From contig JAJYWG010000407.1 in NCBI GenBank assembly GCA_021791615.1, forward strand, positions 1 to 16,378: DNA of 16,378 nt. The letters run 5' to 3'. Below are positions 6,333-13,506 of this stretch, in pieces; positions within the stretch are counted from its first letter, which is position 1, and each line of letters starts with the position of its first letter. The notes beneath the pieces are model-generated. The model made no database searches. It saw only the letters and a list, made by a program, of their open reading frames with translations, and was not told the DNA's origin. The position numbers and the translations under genes were made by a program. This stretch comes from Actinomycetes bacterium. GTDB taxonomy: Bacteria > Actinomycetota > Acidimicrobiia > Acidimicrobiales > RAAP-2.

Positions 6333-8063
6333 GTGTCGGTTCCGATCCCGGGAGCCGGCGCGCACCACGTTTTCATGCACCCTGCACCACCGGCGGAGCG
6401 CCAGCCGGGCCGGGACCACCGCACAGAAGAGGACTTCTTGACCAACGACACGGCCCGACCGGCCGATGCCAGCCCGCCCGATGCCGCCCCCAACGCAGAT
6501 GAGGGCAGCGGACAACCAGATTGGTGGCGCTCACCCAAAGCCTGGCGGACCGAGATCCTGGCCGCCATGGTCGTCGGCATAGCCCTCATCCCCGAGGCCA
6601 TCTCGTTCTCGGTGGTAGCCCACGTAGACCCCCGGGTCGGGTTGTTCGCATCGTTCACCATGGCCGTCACCATCTCCATCGTCGGCGGACGAAGAGCCAT
6701 GATCTCTGCCGCCACCGGCTCCACCGCCCTGGTCGTGGCGCCCCTGTCGCAACGCTACGGGCTCCACTACCTCGTCGCCGCCGTCCTGCTCGCCGGCGCA
6801 GCCCAGGTGACCCTCGGCCTGCTCGGCGTCGCCAAGCTGATGCGCTACGTGCCCCGCTCGGTGTCGGTCGGGTTCGTCAACGCCCTCGGCATCCTCCTCT
6901 TCGTGGCCCAGTGGCCCAACCTCGAGCACGTATCGCCGATCGTCTACATCCTCGTCGCCGCCGGGCTGGTGATCATCGCCTTCTTCCCCCGCATCATCAA
7001 AGTCATCCCCGCCCCGCTGGTAGCCATCGTGGCGGTCACCGCAGTCGGGATGATCGGCCACTTCCACGGCGTCCCGACCGCCGGCGACAAAGGATCCCTG
7101 CCCCACACCCTGCCTCTCCCTGGGCTGCCCGCCGTCCCGCTCACCGCGAAGACGTTGAAGATCATCTGGCTCCCGGCGCTCACCATGGCCCTGGTCGGCC
7201 TGCTCGAAACGCAGATGACCGCCCGCCTGGTGGACGACCTGACCGACACCGGCTCCGACAAGCACCGCGAGTCGGTCGGGCAGGGCATCGCCAACCTGGT
7301 AACCGGAATCTTCGGCGGCATGGGCGGCTGCGCCATGATCGGCCAGACCATGATCAACGTCAAAGCCGGCGCCCGCACCCGCATCTCCACCTTCCTCGCC
7401 GGAGTGTTCCTCCTCATCATGGTCGTCGTGCTCAACCCGGTCGTCTCGAAGATTCCTATGGCCGCCCTGGTGGCAGTCATGTTCGTGGTGTCCTATAGCA
7501 CCTTCGACTGGAACAGCATCGCCCCAGCCCACCTCAAACGGATGCCCAGAAGCGAAACCGCAGTGATGCTCGTCACCGTGATCCTGACCGTGGCCACCGG
7601 AAACCTGTCGATCGGCGTTCTCGCCGGCGTCATCGCCGCCGCCCTGCTCTTCGCCCGGCGCGTCCAGCACATCGCCAACGTCGCAAGGATCACCCCCGAC
7701 CACCACCGCTGGCATCTCCACCTGCCCGGCCACCACCCCCGCCGGTCGCCGGCCGTCCATCCTGGACGCCCGCACGCCCCCAGCGACCTCGACGGCCACA
7801 GCGCCGTGTACGTCGTCACCGGCGAACTGTTCTTCGCCTCCAGCAGCGACCTCGCCGACCACTTCGACTACACCGGCGACCCAGACCACATAATCATCGA
7901 CCTCACCGACTCCCACATCTGGGACGCGTCAACCGTCGCAGCCCTCGACCGCGTCATCGCCAAATACGCCCACCACGGCAAAACAGTCGAACTCATCGGT
8001 ATGAACGCGGCCAGCCGCCGCATCCACAACGACCTGGCCGGCCAACTCGCCTCCAGCCACTAA
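6333..8063 (+). CDS. SulP-family anion transporter with STAS domain
   Basis: A 576-residue inner-membrane carrier of the SulP/SLC26 family (sulfate, bicarbonate or other anions; substrate not readable here). A Pro/Asp-rich cytoplasmic N terminus (1-65) precedes about 10-12 hydrophobic helices (70-440). These include the family-typical GIALIPEAISFS near residue 82 and GGMGGCAMIGQTMINVKAG near residue 328. The C-terminal STAS domain (about 485-575) has IIIDLTDSHIWDASTVAALD. I take GTG 6333 as the start because it lies seven bases after the TAGAGT of operator C. A TTG at 6438 with AGAGGA before it is an alternative that would remove 35 residues outside the membrane part. Confidence 0.93.
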   Translation: MSVPIPGAGAHHVFMHPAPPAERQPGRDHRTEEDFLTNDTARPADASPPDAAPNADEGSGQPDWWRSPKAWRTEILAAMVVGIALIPEAISFSVVAHVDPRVGLFASFTMAVTISIVGGRRAMISAATGSTALVVAPLSQRYGLHYLVAAVLLAGAAQVTLGLLGVAKLMRYVPRSVSVGFVNALGILLFVAQWPNLEHVSPIVYILVAAGLVIIAFFPRIIKVIPAPLVAIVAVTAVGMIGHFHGVPTAGDKGSLPHTLPLPGLPAVPLTAKTLKIIWLPALTMALVGLLETQMTARLVDDLTDTGSDKHRESVGQGIANLVTGIFGGMGGCAMIGQTMINVKAGARTRISTFLAGVFLLIMVVVLNPVVSKIPMAALVAVMFVVSYSTFDWNSIAPAHLKRMPRSETAVMLVTVILTVATGNLSIGVLAGVIAAALLFARRVQHIANVARITPDHHRWHLHLPGHHPRRSPAVHPGRPHAPSDLDGHSAVYVVTGELFFASSSDLADHFDYTGDPDHIIIDLTDSHIWDASTVAALDRVIAKYAHHGKTVELIGMNAASRRIHNDLAGQLASSH

Positions 8064-8168
8064 ACCCACCGGCGGCCAGGACCGCCAATCCGGCCGCAGC
8101 TCCCACCCCGAACACAGGCTGCACCAGCGCACCACCACGCTTCGGCGAACTGACCAAAGGAAGCAATC

Positions 8169-9833
8169 ATGCCCGCACCGTTTCGTATCACCTTCCTTGG
8201 CGGACTCGGTGAGATCGGCCGGAACTGCGCCGTGCTCGAGACCGCCGGCAAGATGCTGATCCTCGATTGCGGGATCCTCTTCCCCGACGCCGACAGCCCC
8301 GGAGTCGACCTGGTCCTGCCCGACTTCACGTATCTGCGAGACAACGCCGAGCGGGTGGTCGGCTGCATCGCCACCCACGGCCACGAAGACCACGTCGGAG
8401 CTCTCGGGTTCTTGCTGCGCGACCTGTCATTCCCGATCTTCGGGTCCCGGCTCACCCTCGGCCTGGCCCGCAACCGCATCGAAGAAGCAGGCCTCACCGC
8501 CCGCACCGAGTTCATCGCCGTCCAAGACGGCGAACGCCGCCAGATAGGCCCTTTCGACGTGGAGTTCGTGCCCGTCACCCACTCCGTCCCCCACGGTTTC
8601 GCCACCGTCGTGCGCAGCCCCCAAGGCGTCGTGCTGCACTCGGGCGACCTCAAGCTCGACCTCAACCCCATCGACGGTCGACGCACCGACCTAGCCCGCA
8701 TCGGGGGCATCGCCAAGAACGAAGGGATCAGGCTGTACCTGGGCGACTCCACCAACGCCGACGAACCCGGACACTCCCGAAGCGAGTCCACCGTCGGCCC
8801 CGTCCTGAACCAGATATTCGCCGCCCAAGCAGGCCGGCGGATCATCACCACCTGCTTCGCCAGCCACATCCACCGGGTCCAACAGATCGCCGATGCAGCC
8901 CTCGCCCACGGCCGCACCATCGCCACCCTCGGTCGCTCCATGAAACAGAACGTGGCGTTAGCCCGCTCCCTTGGCATCCTGCGCATCCCCGACGACAAGC
9001 TGATCGACATCTCCCAAATCGACCGCCTCGACCCCCGCCAGGTGTGCATCATCTCCACCGGCAGCCAAGGCGAACCGCGCTCCGCCCTCGCCCTGATGGC
9101 CACCGAATCCTCCAAATGGCTGACCGTCGGCCCCACCGACACCGTCATCTTGAGCTCCCACCCCATCCCCGGCAACGAGAACAACGTCTCGAGAGTACTG
9201 AACGGGCTGGTCAAACTCGGCGCCGAAGTCGTCCACTCGGGCATACACGACGTGCACGCCACCGGCCACGCCAAACAAGAAGAACTCAAGACCCTCCTCA
9301 ACATCATCCAGCCCGAATGGTTCGTGCCCGTCCACGGCGAGTACCGCCACCTCGCCGCCCACGCCCGCCTAGCCGCCACCATGGGCGTCGCCGACGGCCA
9401 CACCCTCATCTGCGAAGACGGCCAACAGGTCACCCTCGACGACAACGGCCTGCGCTACAGCGGCAAGGTCCCCTCCGGGCACCTATACGTCGACGGCAGC
9501 CTCGACGACGTCGGAGCCGCCGTACTACGAGACCGCAAGACCCTCTCCGAAGAAGGGATCCTCGTCGTGCTCGCCACCGTCGACTTCGACCGCCACGAGC
9601 TGATCGACACCCCACAGGTCATCACCCGCGGATGGGTCCACACCCCCGACGCCGACGCCCTCCTGACCGACTGCGCCGAGACCATCCGAGACGCCCTGAC
9701 CGCCGCCTTGGAGACCGACACCACCATCACCACCGACACCCTGCAGCGGACCATGAGACGATCCGCCGGCCAGTTCGTCCAGCGGCGCACCGGGCGTCGG
9801 CCCATGATCGTCCCAGTAATCGTCGAAGCCTGA
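8169..9833 (+). CDS. rnj: Ribonuclease J
   Basis: RNase J is a metallo-beta-lactamase/beta-CASP ribonuclease with endonuclease and 5'-3' exonuclease activity in mRNA decay and rRNA maturation. The 554-residue length matches the family. Metal ligands are present: HGHEDHVGAL at residues 70-79, VTHSVPHGF near 137-145 and a GDLKLD segment. The beta-CASP region has STGSQGEP, SSHPIPGNE, HATGHAK near 362-368 and VHGEYRHL near 387-394, followed by the C-terminal oligomerisation domain. The ATG at 8169 has AAAGGA 7-12 bases upstream. It stands alone, about 105 bases after sulP, and not beside dapA as in many actinobacteria. Confidence 0.95.
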   Translation: MPAPFRITFLGGLGEIGRNCAVLETAGKMLILDCGILFPDADSPGVDLVLPDFTYLRDNAERVVGCIATHGHEDHVGALGFLLRDLSFPIFGSRLTLGLARNRIEEAGLTARTEFIAVQDGERRQIGPFDVEFVPVTHSVPHGFATVVRSPQGVVLHSGDLKLDLNPIDGRRTDLARIGGIAKNEGIRLYLGDSTNADEPGHSRSESTVGPVLNQIFAAQAGRRIITTCFASHIHRVQQIADAALAHGRTIATLGRSMKQNVALARSLGILRIPDDKLIDISQIDRLDPRQVCIISTGSQGEPRSALALMATESSKWLTVGPTDTVILSSHPIPGNENNVSRVLNGLVKLGAEVVHSGIHDVHATGHAKQEELKTLLNIIQPEWFVPVHGEYRHLAAHARLAATMGVADGHTLICEDGQQVTLDDNGLRYSGKVPSGHLYVDGSLDDVGAAVLRDRKTLSEEGILVVLATVDFDRHELIDTPQVITRGWVHTPDADALLTDCAETIRDALTAALETDTTITTDTLQRTMRRSAGQFVQRRTGRRPMIVPVIVEA

Positions 9834-9839
9834 CCAGCC

Positions 9840-9860
9840 GGCTGTCCCCACAGGACAGCC
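9840..9860 (+). terminator. Terminator-like hairpin after RNase J
   Basis: A perfect 8-bp stem, GGCTGTCC at 9840-9847 pairing with GGACAGCC at 9853-9860, with a 5-base loop, begins six bases after the RNase J stop. There is no T-run, so it is a GC-rich hairpin of the kind that often ends high-GC genes and not a canonical intrinsic terminator. Confidence 0.6.
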
Positions 9861-10146
9861 CACGGGTAGCCACCCAGCACAAGCCGCCCGGTCAGACACG
9901 GCCAAACCGCGGCGATACCGGCGACCACCCGGTCCAGCGTCCCAGCCATCGAAACACCCAAGCCAGAGCCAGAGAGTCGCCGAACCAAAACACCGAACAG
10001 AACGCGCTCTGCCAAGGCCTCCCAGTACACGGGCGAGCCGAGCAGAGTCGGCGATCGGTGTCCGCCATCCTTGCGGGTGGGCAATGTGTTGGCCATCGCG
10101 AGTTACGACCCGACCCGATGTCCCGTGGCTCCAGTCGAGATCGGAG
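9861..10146. other. Gene-poor gap between RNase J and the RES toxin
   Basis: About 290 bases between convergent genes. The composition is less codon-like, and the open frames crossing it are extensions of shadow frames from the neighbours. I see no RNA gene, repeat or promoter that I can defend. Confidence 0.5.
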
Positions 10147-10809
10147 TCACAGAAGCCCGGAGTCGTCGAGCGAGACCACCTCGGGCTCGGGGTCGGCGAT
10201 CACCTCTATGCCGTACTTCTCAAGCGCACTCAGTACCGCCGGATCGTCGTCGAGTCGCAGAATCGTGTGCGTCCACCCTTCATCGCCGTACGGGGGATGC
10301 TCACCCTCGAGGTCAAAGAGGGCCACGCCGCGGAGCTGCCCAGCCGGGTCGTGCTGGAGTCCGTACCAAAGAGCCTGCCAGCCGGCCCGGCGCAGGGCGT
10401 CCGCCCAGGACTGGGTGAGCGCCCGATCCTGGCCCGCCCAGAGCGCCGCAGTCACACCCGCTCCCCTGGCCTTGGGTGCGACCAGGTCGGCCGCGTCGGG
10501 CGCCCCGGCGGGAACGGCTACGCGCGCCAGACGTCGGGGACGCAGCTCCGACTCCGGCAGCACTCCCCGACCAAAATCCTGGAACGCTTCGAGCGCTGCC
10601 CCTGCGGGGAGTGTGGCCAGATAGCAGGTGCCTTCGGGCGAGACCAGGTCGAAGCGTCCGGCTTGATCGGGGGCGGTCGTCGGGCGGCTGGCGAACCACC
10701 AGGGGCTCGCCCGCCTGGACCGGAAGACTCGGTACAGCACCTCCCCCGCCAGGCGTCGGCCGGGCAGCTGTCGCAACCTGCTCGCCGGCGGCGGAGAGAC
10801 CAGTGGCAC
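10147..10809 (-). CDS. RES-domain toxin (NAD+ phosphorylase family)
   Basis: A 220-residue protein with the RES-domain pattern: LYRVFR (Arg27) near the N terminus, a Trp/Phe-Ala segment followed by GRFDL at 51-55, CYLA at 62-65 and a conserved Glu in AALEAF at 74. Characterised RES toxins degrade cellular NAD+ and are neutralised by an Xre/MbcA-like antitoxin made from the same operon. Here the GTG at 10807-10809 follows directly on the antitoxin stop (TGA at 10810-10812, no gap), giving the usual antitoxin-toxin order. The protein is intact apart from a long, weakly conserved C-terminal part. Activity is inferred from the family. Confidence 0.85.
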   Translation of the reverse strand: MPLVSPPPASRLRQLPGRRLAGEVLYRVFRSRRASPWWFASRPTTAPDQAGRFDLVSPEGTCYLATLPAGAALEAFQDFGRGVLPESELRPRRLARVAVPAGAPDAADLVAPKARGAGVTAALWAGQDRALTQSWADALRRAGWQALWYGLQHDPAGQLRGVALFDLEGEHPPYGDEGWTHTILRLDDDPAVLSALEKYGIEVIADPEPEVVSLDDSGLL

Positions 10810-11250
10810 TCAGACAGCCATGCGGTCAGCGAAACGAGCCGCCACCGCCACGACGTCATCGAGGTCACCAGCATCGAGAGCGTCGACTGGCCGACGGTCG
10901 GCCAACTGGGGGTTCGGTGCGGTGAGCCACGATGCGGCCGTCGTCGGCTGAACCGAACGGGCCAGTACTCGCACGACCGCGGCCAGTCCGGGCCGCTGGC
11001 GTCGCCCGTTGAACTGGAAGACCGGGTACACGGGCCGCCCGTCGAAACGGCGGACCCGCAACAGCCTCCCGTCCTTGGACACCGCCTGCTCGCTTCGCCC
11101 CAGCAGCCTGGCCACGTCCGCCTGGGTCAGCGCCGGACCCACCTGGTCTGAGAACGCCCGGTTCGCGATGTCGGCCTCCAGCACACTGCGGGCCAAACCG
11201 ACCGCCCCTTCTGAGGCCCGCTTCTCCAGTTCAGCGAAAGTCCGGCCCAT
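10810..11250 (-). CDS. Xre/MbcA/ParS-like antitoxin of the RES module
   Basis: A 146-residue protein upstream of the RES toxin. A helix-turn-helix-like stretch (LTQADVARLLGRSEQAVSKD, about residues 41-60) probably binds DNA. The C-terminal third (AASWLTAPNPQLADRRPVDAL, about 105-125) matches the DUF2384/MbcA toxin-binding pattern of W-L-x-x-P-N-P-x-L and a following P-x-D. The ATG at 11248-11250 has GAGGAGG just upstream. By analogy with RES-Xre systems it should neutralise the toxin and repress the operon. Confidence 0.82.
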   Translation of the reverse strand: MGRTFAELEKRASEGAVGLARSVLEADIANRAFSDQVGPALTQADVARLLGRSEQAVSKDGRLLRVRRFDGRPVYPVFQFNGRRQRPGLAAVVRVLARSVQPTTAASWLTAPNPQLADRRPVDALDAGDLDDVVAVAARFADRMAV

Positions 11251-11256
11251 CTAAAC

Positions 11257-11300
11257 CTCCTCTACCTACGAGGAGTCTATCACAGTTGAGACCGTTGAGA
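11257..11300 (-). promoter_or_regulatory. Putative promoter/operator of the RES-Xre module
   Basis: The region upstream of the antitoxin holds a CTCCTC/GAGGAG inverted repeat (11257-11262 and 11270-11275) that includes the ribosome-binding site. It also holds a TAGACT -10-like hexamer on the minus strand (11274-11279) and a 9-bp-period direct repeat GTTGAGA at 11285-11291 and 11294-11300. Such repeats suit autoregulation by the antitoxin. The assignment is inferred from position. Confidence 0.4.
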
Positions 11301-11465
11301 TCGCCCTCAGCGGGTCCTTCGCTTCGTAACGGGGCTGACGAGAGCCGGTCTTCTCCTAATGGGGTTGTCACGATGCTGGGGCGGACCGCCCATAACAACC
11401 TGAACGCGGTCGCAAGTACACGCGCAAGCCGATGGGTGGCGCGTAATCGGTTCGTTCGGACCCGG

Positions 11466-12029
11466 CTAGCCCGACTCAATGGACTGGGCGACGGCGATCA
11501 TGAGGTCGAAGTCGCGGTCCCTGCTGTCCGGAGTTGGAGGTATCGAGCTGGGCGTCCCGAATGCGTCACGTACGTACTGTGCCGCCTGCTGGATGAAGCT
11601 GGCCGCTCCCCAGTCTGCTGCCAAGTCGGCCTCGTAATACTTGGCGAGGGAACCCATCGAGTCGGCGCCTGCGAGCACCACCGCCGCTGTGGCTAACGGA
11701 GGCGCCTCCAGCGATCCGTGGCTGCCCTCAAGCTGTCGCAGGATCTCCGCGGTCACCAAGTCAGACTTGTGGATAACCGACATCCAGGCTCCCATCACCC
11801 GCTCCCGCCAGCCCAAACGCAGCAGTCGCACCAGGATGTCGTCGCTTGCCTCTACGGCGACTCGGGCGATCTCTGGGGCCAGGCGACTTCCGTATTCGCA
11901 GGCGTTAAGCCGCATCATGTCCAGGTACCAAGGCCGGACGAAGTGTTCTGCCAGTTCTTCAGGCGATGGCCAGTCCACGGCGCGAGTCTCGCACCCCACG
12001 CCATCGTCAGCCGCGAGCCGATCATTCAA
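11466..12029 (-). CDS. DUF6000-like hypothetical protein
   Basis: A 187-residue soluble, helix-rich protein with good codon bias. Features such as FVRPWYLDMMRLN near residue 30, a WRERVMGAW segment near 75 and a helical C-terminal half resemble the DUF6000 family seen in actinobacteria, where members resemble immunity-type helical-repeat proteins. I am moderately sure of the family and do not know the function. The ATG at 12027-12029 lacks a strong ribosome-binding site, so an internal start is possible. It stands alone between the RES module and the divergent nucleotidyltransferase pair. Confidence 0.65.
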   Translation of the reverse strand: MNDRLAADDGVGCETRAVDWPSPEELAEHFVRPWYLDMMRLNACEYGSRLAPEIARVAVEASDDILVRLLRLGWRERVMGAWMSVIHKSDLVTAEILRQLEGSHGSLEAPPLATAAVVLAGADSMGSLAKYYEADLAADWGAASFIQQAAQYVRDAFGTPSSIPPTPDSRDRDFDLMIAVAQSIESG

Positions 12030-12185
12030 TCCCGCGCCCCGAACCCACGATGCTCAACCTGGGATCCGAGCTCGGTAATCGGTGAAAAGTATGGGCCGGG
12101 ACCGAGTCCGCTATTGCCGAACCCGTCGCAGACGTTCAAGGTCTGCTCACAACCCGATCGAGGATGCGACCGGTATCCTGGAGAC

Positions 12186-12383
12186 GTGCCCGCCGAGCCC
12201 GTGATGACCGCCGAGGAGCTGTTCGAGCGGCTCCGGCACGCCCCTCCTCCGACCGATGATGACGTGACCATCCTCTGGGACGGCCGTCGCCTCGACTCGA
12301 AGGAGAAGGTCCTGGAGTGGCTCGCCGAGGTGGAGTTGGCACGCGCCGAGGAGGCGGCCGCGGCCGCTGATGCCGAAGCCTGA
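12186..12383 (+). CDS. Small acidic protein, possible antitoxin
   Basis: A 65-residue acidic protein with an Ala/Glu-rich helical C terminus (about residues 40-65) and no recognised domain. The GTG at 12186 lies exactly seven bases after a TATCCT -10-like element (12174-12179), suggesting a leaderless transcript; an ATG at 12204 is the alternative. Its 3' end overlaps the nucleotidyltransferase gene by 14 bases, so the two are coupled. Small ORFs placed this way before AbiEii/DUF6036-type nucleotidyltransferases often act as antitoxins; here that is inference from position. Confidence 0.65.
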   Translation: MPAEPVMTAEELFERLRHAPPPTDDDVTILWDGRRLDSKEKVLEWLAEVELARAEEAAAAADAEA

Positions 12384-12900
12384 CGGCCCGGACCACGACC
12401 TCGGGCGGGTTGTCGCGGCGCTTGAGCGCCTCGGGGTCGATTACCTCCTCATCGGGGGAGTGCCAGCAACCGGATATGGAGCGACCCGCTTGACCGAGGA
12501 CACCGACTGTGTCGTCCGCCGGTCCCGGGCCAACCTCGAGAAGTCGGCGGCCGCGCTCAAGGAGCTGAACGCGCGCCTTCGGGCCGCTGGTATGACCGAC
12601 GACGAAGCGAAGGCACTGCCAGTCCGGATCGATCCGACGACCCTTGACCGAGCCGGCATGTCGACGTGGATGACCGATGCCGGTCCGTTCGACGTCCTGG
12701 CCGGGTTGGAGGCGTCTGACGGGAGGCTGAAGCCCTACGAGGAGCTGGCCGAGCGATCCACCGTGCTTCACGGCGACGGGTTCGTCATCCGTGCCGCCAG
12801 TCTCGACGACATCATCGAAGCCAAGGAGCGGGCCAACCGACCGAAGGACAGGGAGGGTCTCCCCGAGCTCCGCGCCATCCGCGACGCGGCCGGAGGCTAA
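12370..12900 (+). CDS. Nucleotidyltransferase-fold protein (AbiEii/DUF6036-like)
   Basis: A 176-residue soluble protein with the minimal nucleotidyltransferase signature: LLIGGVPATGYGATRLTEDT around residues 26-45, ending in acidic residues Asp44 and Asp46 that would hold the metal. Further on are an SLDDIIEAKERANRPKD segment near 145-160 and a short C terminus. Proteins of this fold include toxins that transfer nucleotides to tRNA (AbiEii/MenT type) as well as housekeeping enzymes. Overlap with the small upstream ORF favours a toxin-antitoxin pair. The canonical GSxxR...DxD is replaced by GGxxxxxxGxxRxTxDxD, which is usual for the DUF6036/AbiEii group. Confidence 0.75.
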   Translation: MPKPDGPDHDLGRVVAALERLGVDYLLIGGVPATGYGATRLTEDTDCVVRRSRANLEKSAAALKELNARLRAAGMTDDEAKALPVRIDPTTLDRAGMSTWMTDAGPFDVLAGLEASDGRLKPYEELAERSTVLHGDGFVIRAASLDDIIEAKERANRPKDREGLPELRAIRDAAGG

Positions 12901-12911
12901 TCGTAGCCGCT

Positions 12912-12927
12912 GTCGCATTTTTGCGGT
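12912..12927. promoter_or_regulatory. GTCGCA palindrome, copy 1
   Basis: GTCGCA-TTTT-TGCGGT. The left arm is exact and the right arm differs at two bases from the perfect copy at 12954-12969. It lies 23 bases upstream of the TTGACA of the next promoter, suggesting a second operator for the same regulator. Confidence 0.5.
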
Positions 12928-12934
12928 TATCCTC

Positions 12935-12969
12935 TTGACACGGGCTTGCCAGCGTCGCATTATTGCGAC
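12935..12969 (+). promoter_or_regulatory. Promoter with GTCGCA palindrome, copy 2
   Basis: TTGACA at 12935-12940, a 17-base spacer and CATTAT at 12958-12963 form a near-consensus sigma70-type promoter. The -10 sits inside the perfect palindrome GTCGCA-TTAT-TGCGAC (12954-12969), so a protein bound there would block it. The ATG at 12972 begins nine bases after the -10, fitting a leaderless or near-leaderless transcript. Confidence 0.7.
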
Positions 12970-12971
12970 TG

Positions 12972-13439
12972 ATGACAACAGACGAACCTGACTTCCGGGC
13001 TATGGCCATGAACACCCCTGAAGGTCTCGGAATAGCTCGCGGTCGCTACGACGACTTCATGGACCGGAACCTCGAAGCGATGGTCGACAGCTTCCTCGAC
13101 TGGGACAACCCGCCGGCCGGGAGCCTCCGGGACCAGGAGGACCGTGTGTACGACGAGTTCGTAGCCGATGCCATCGCCGAGGGCGCCAGGGAGGACGCCG
13201 ATCTGATCGGGTTTTGGGTCGCCTGGCACCTAGGCGGCGGGTTCGAGCAGCTGGAGCGGGGCGGATGGCACCGGGCCACCCTCTACCGGCGCGCCCATCG
13301 CTTCCGCGTCCGGTACGGCCAGCACCCCGACGAGTACGACTTCCGCTTCATCAAGCTCGACCGGAAGGCGTACTGGACTGAGCAGGTCCGCCGCTCTCTG
13401 GCCGGGCCGGGCGAGCCGCCCGACGAAGCGTTCGGGTAG
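12972..13439 (+). CDS. Conserved hypothetical protein of the replication module
   Basis: A 155-residue soluble, acidic protein (from the ATG at 12972; a TTG at 12963 would add three residues inside the promoter). The N-terminal two thirds is Asp/Glu-rich and helical. The C-terminal part (GGWHRATLYRRAHRFRVRYG, then HPDEYDF) looks like a helix-turn-helix-containing segment. I do not recognise a named family. Position between two copies of the GTCGCA palindrome and directly before the RepSA-like gene suggests a regulator or accessory protein of replication of the integrative element, by inference. Confidence 0.75.
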   Translation: MTTDEPDFRAMAMNTPEGLGIARGRYDDFMDRNLEAMVDSFLDWDNPPAGSLRDQEDRVYDEFVADAIAEGAREDADLIGFWVAWHLGGGFEQLERGGWHRATLYRRAHRFRVRYGQHPDEYDFRFIKLDRKAYWTEQVRRSLAGPGEPPDEAFG

Positions 13440-13490
13440 GACGCCCCGCCGATGCCAGCCCCGAACCCGTCGAATAGGCGTGACCCTACA

Positions 13491-13506
13491 GTCGCATAAT
13501 TGCGGG
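13491..13506 (+). promoter_or_regulatory. GTCGCA palindrome over the rep promoter, copy 3
   Basis: GTCGCA-TAAT-TGCGGG. The left arm and the first four bases of the right arm match the perfect copy. CATAAT at 13495-13500 fits a -10, but I see no matching -35. The rep GTG at 13506 follows five bases after it. The same arrangement as at 12954 points to co-regulation of rep and the preceding gene. Confidence 0.6.

Noticed and set aside
6531..7916. 461-codon minus-strand open frame
   Set aside because: Antisense of sulP; Asp/Gly/His-rich with no recognisable fold.
8060..9445. 461-codon minus-strand open frame
   Set aside because: Shadow of RNase J, which has all its catalytic motifs on the plus strand.
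8267..10624. 785-codon plus-strand open frame, the longest in the window
   Set aside because: Arg/Pro-rich low-complexity translation in the wrong frame of RNase J that crosses an intergenic gap and the antisense of the RES toxin.
13236..13248. GGGTTCGAGC resembling a tRNA T-loop
   Set aside because: It is inside a coding region and no acceptor or anticodon arms can be formed around it.
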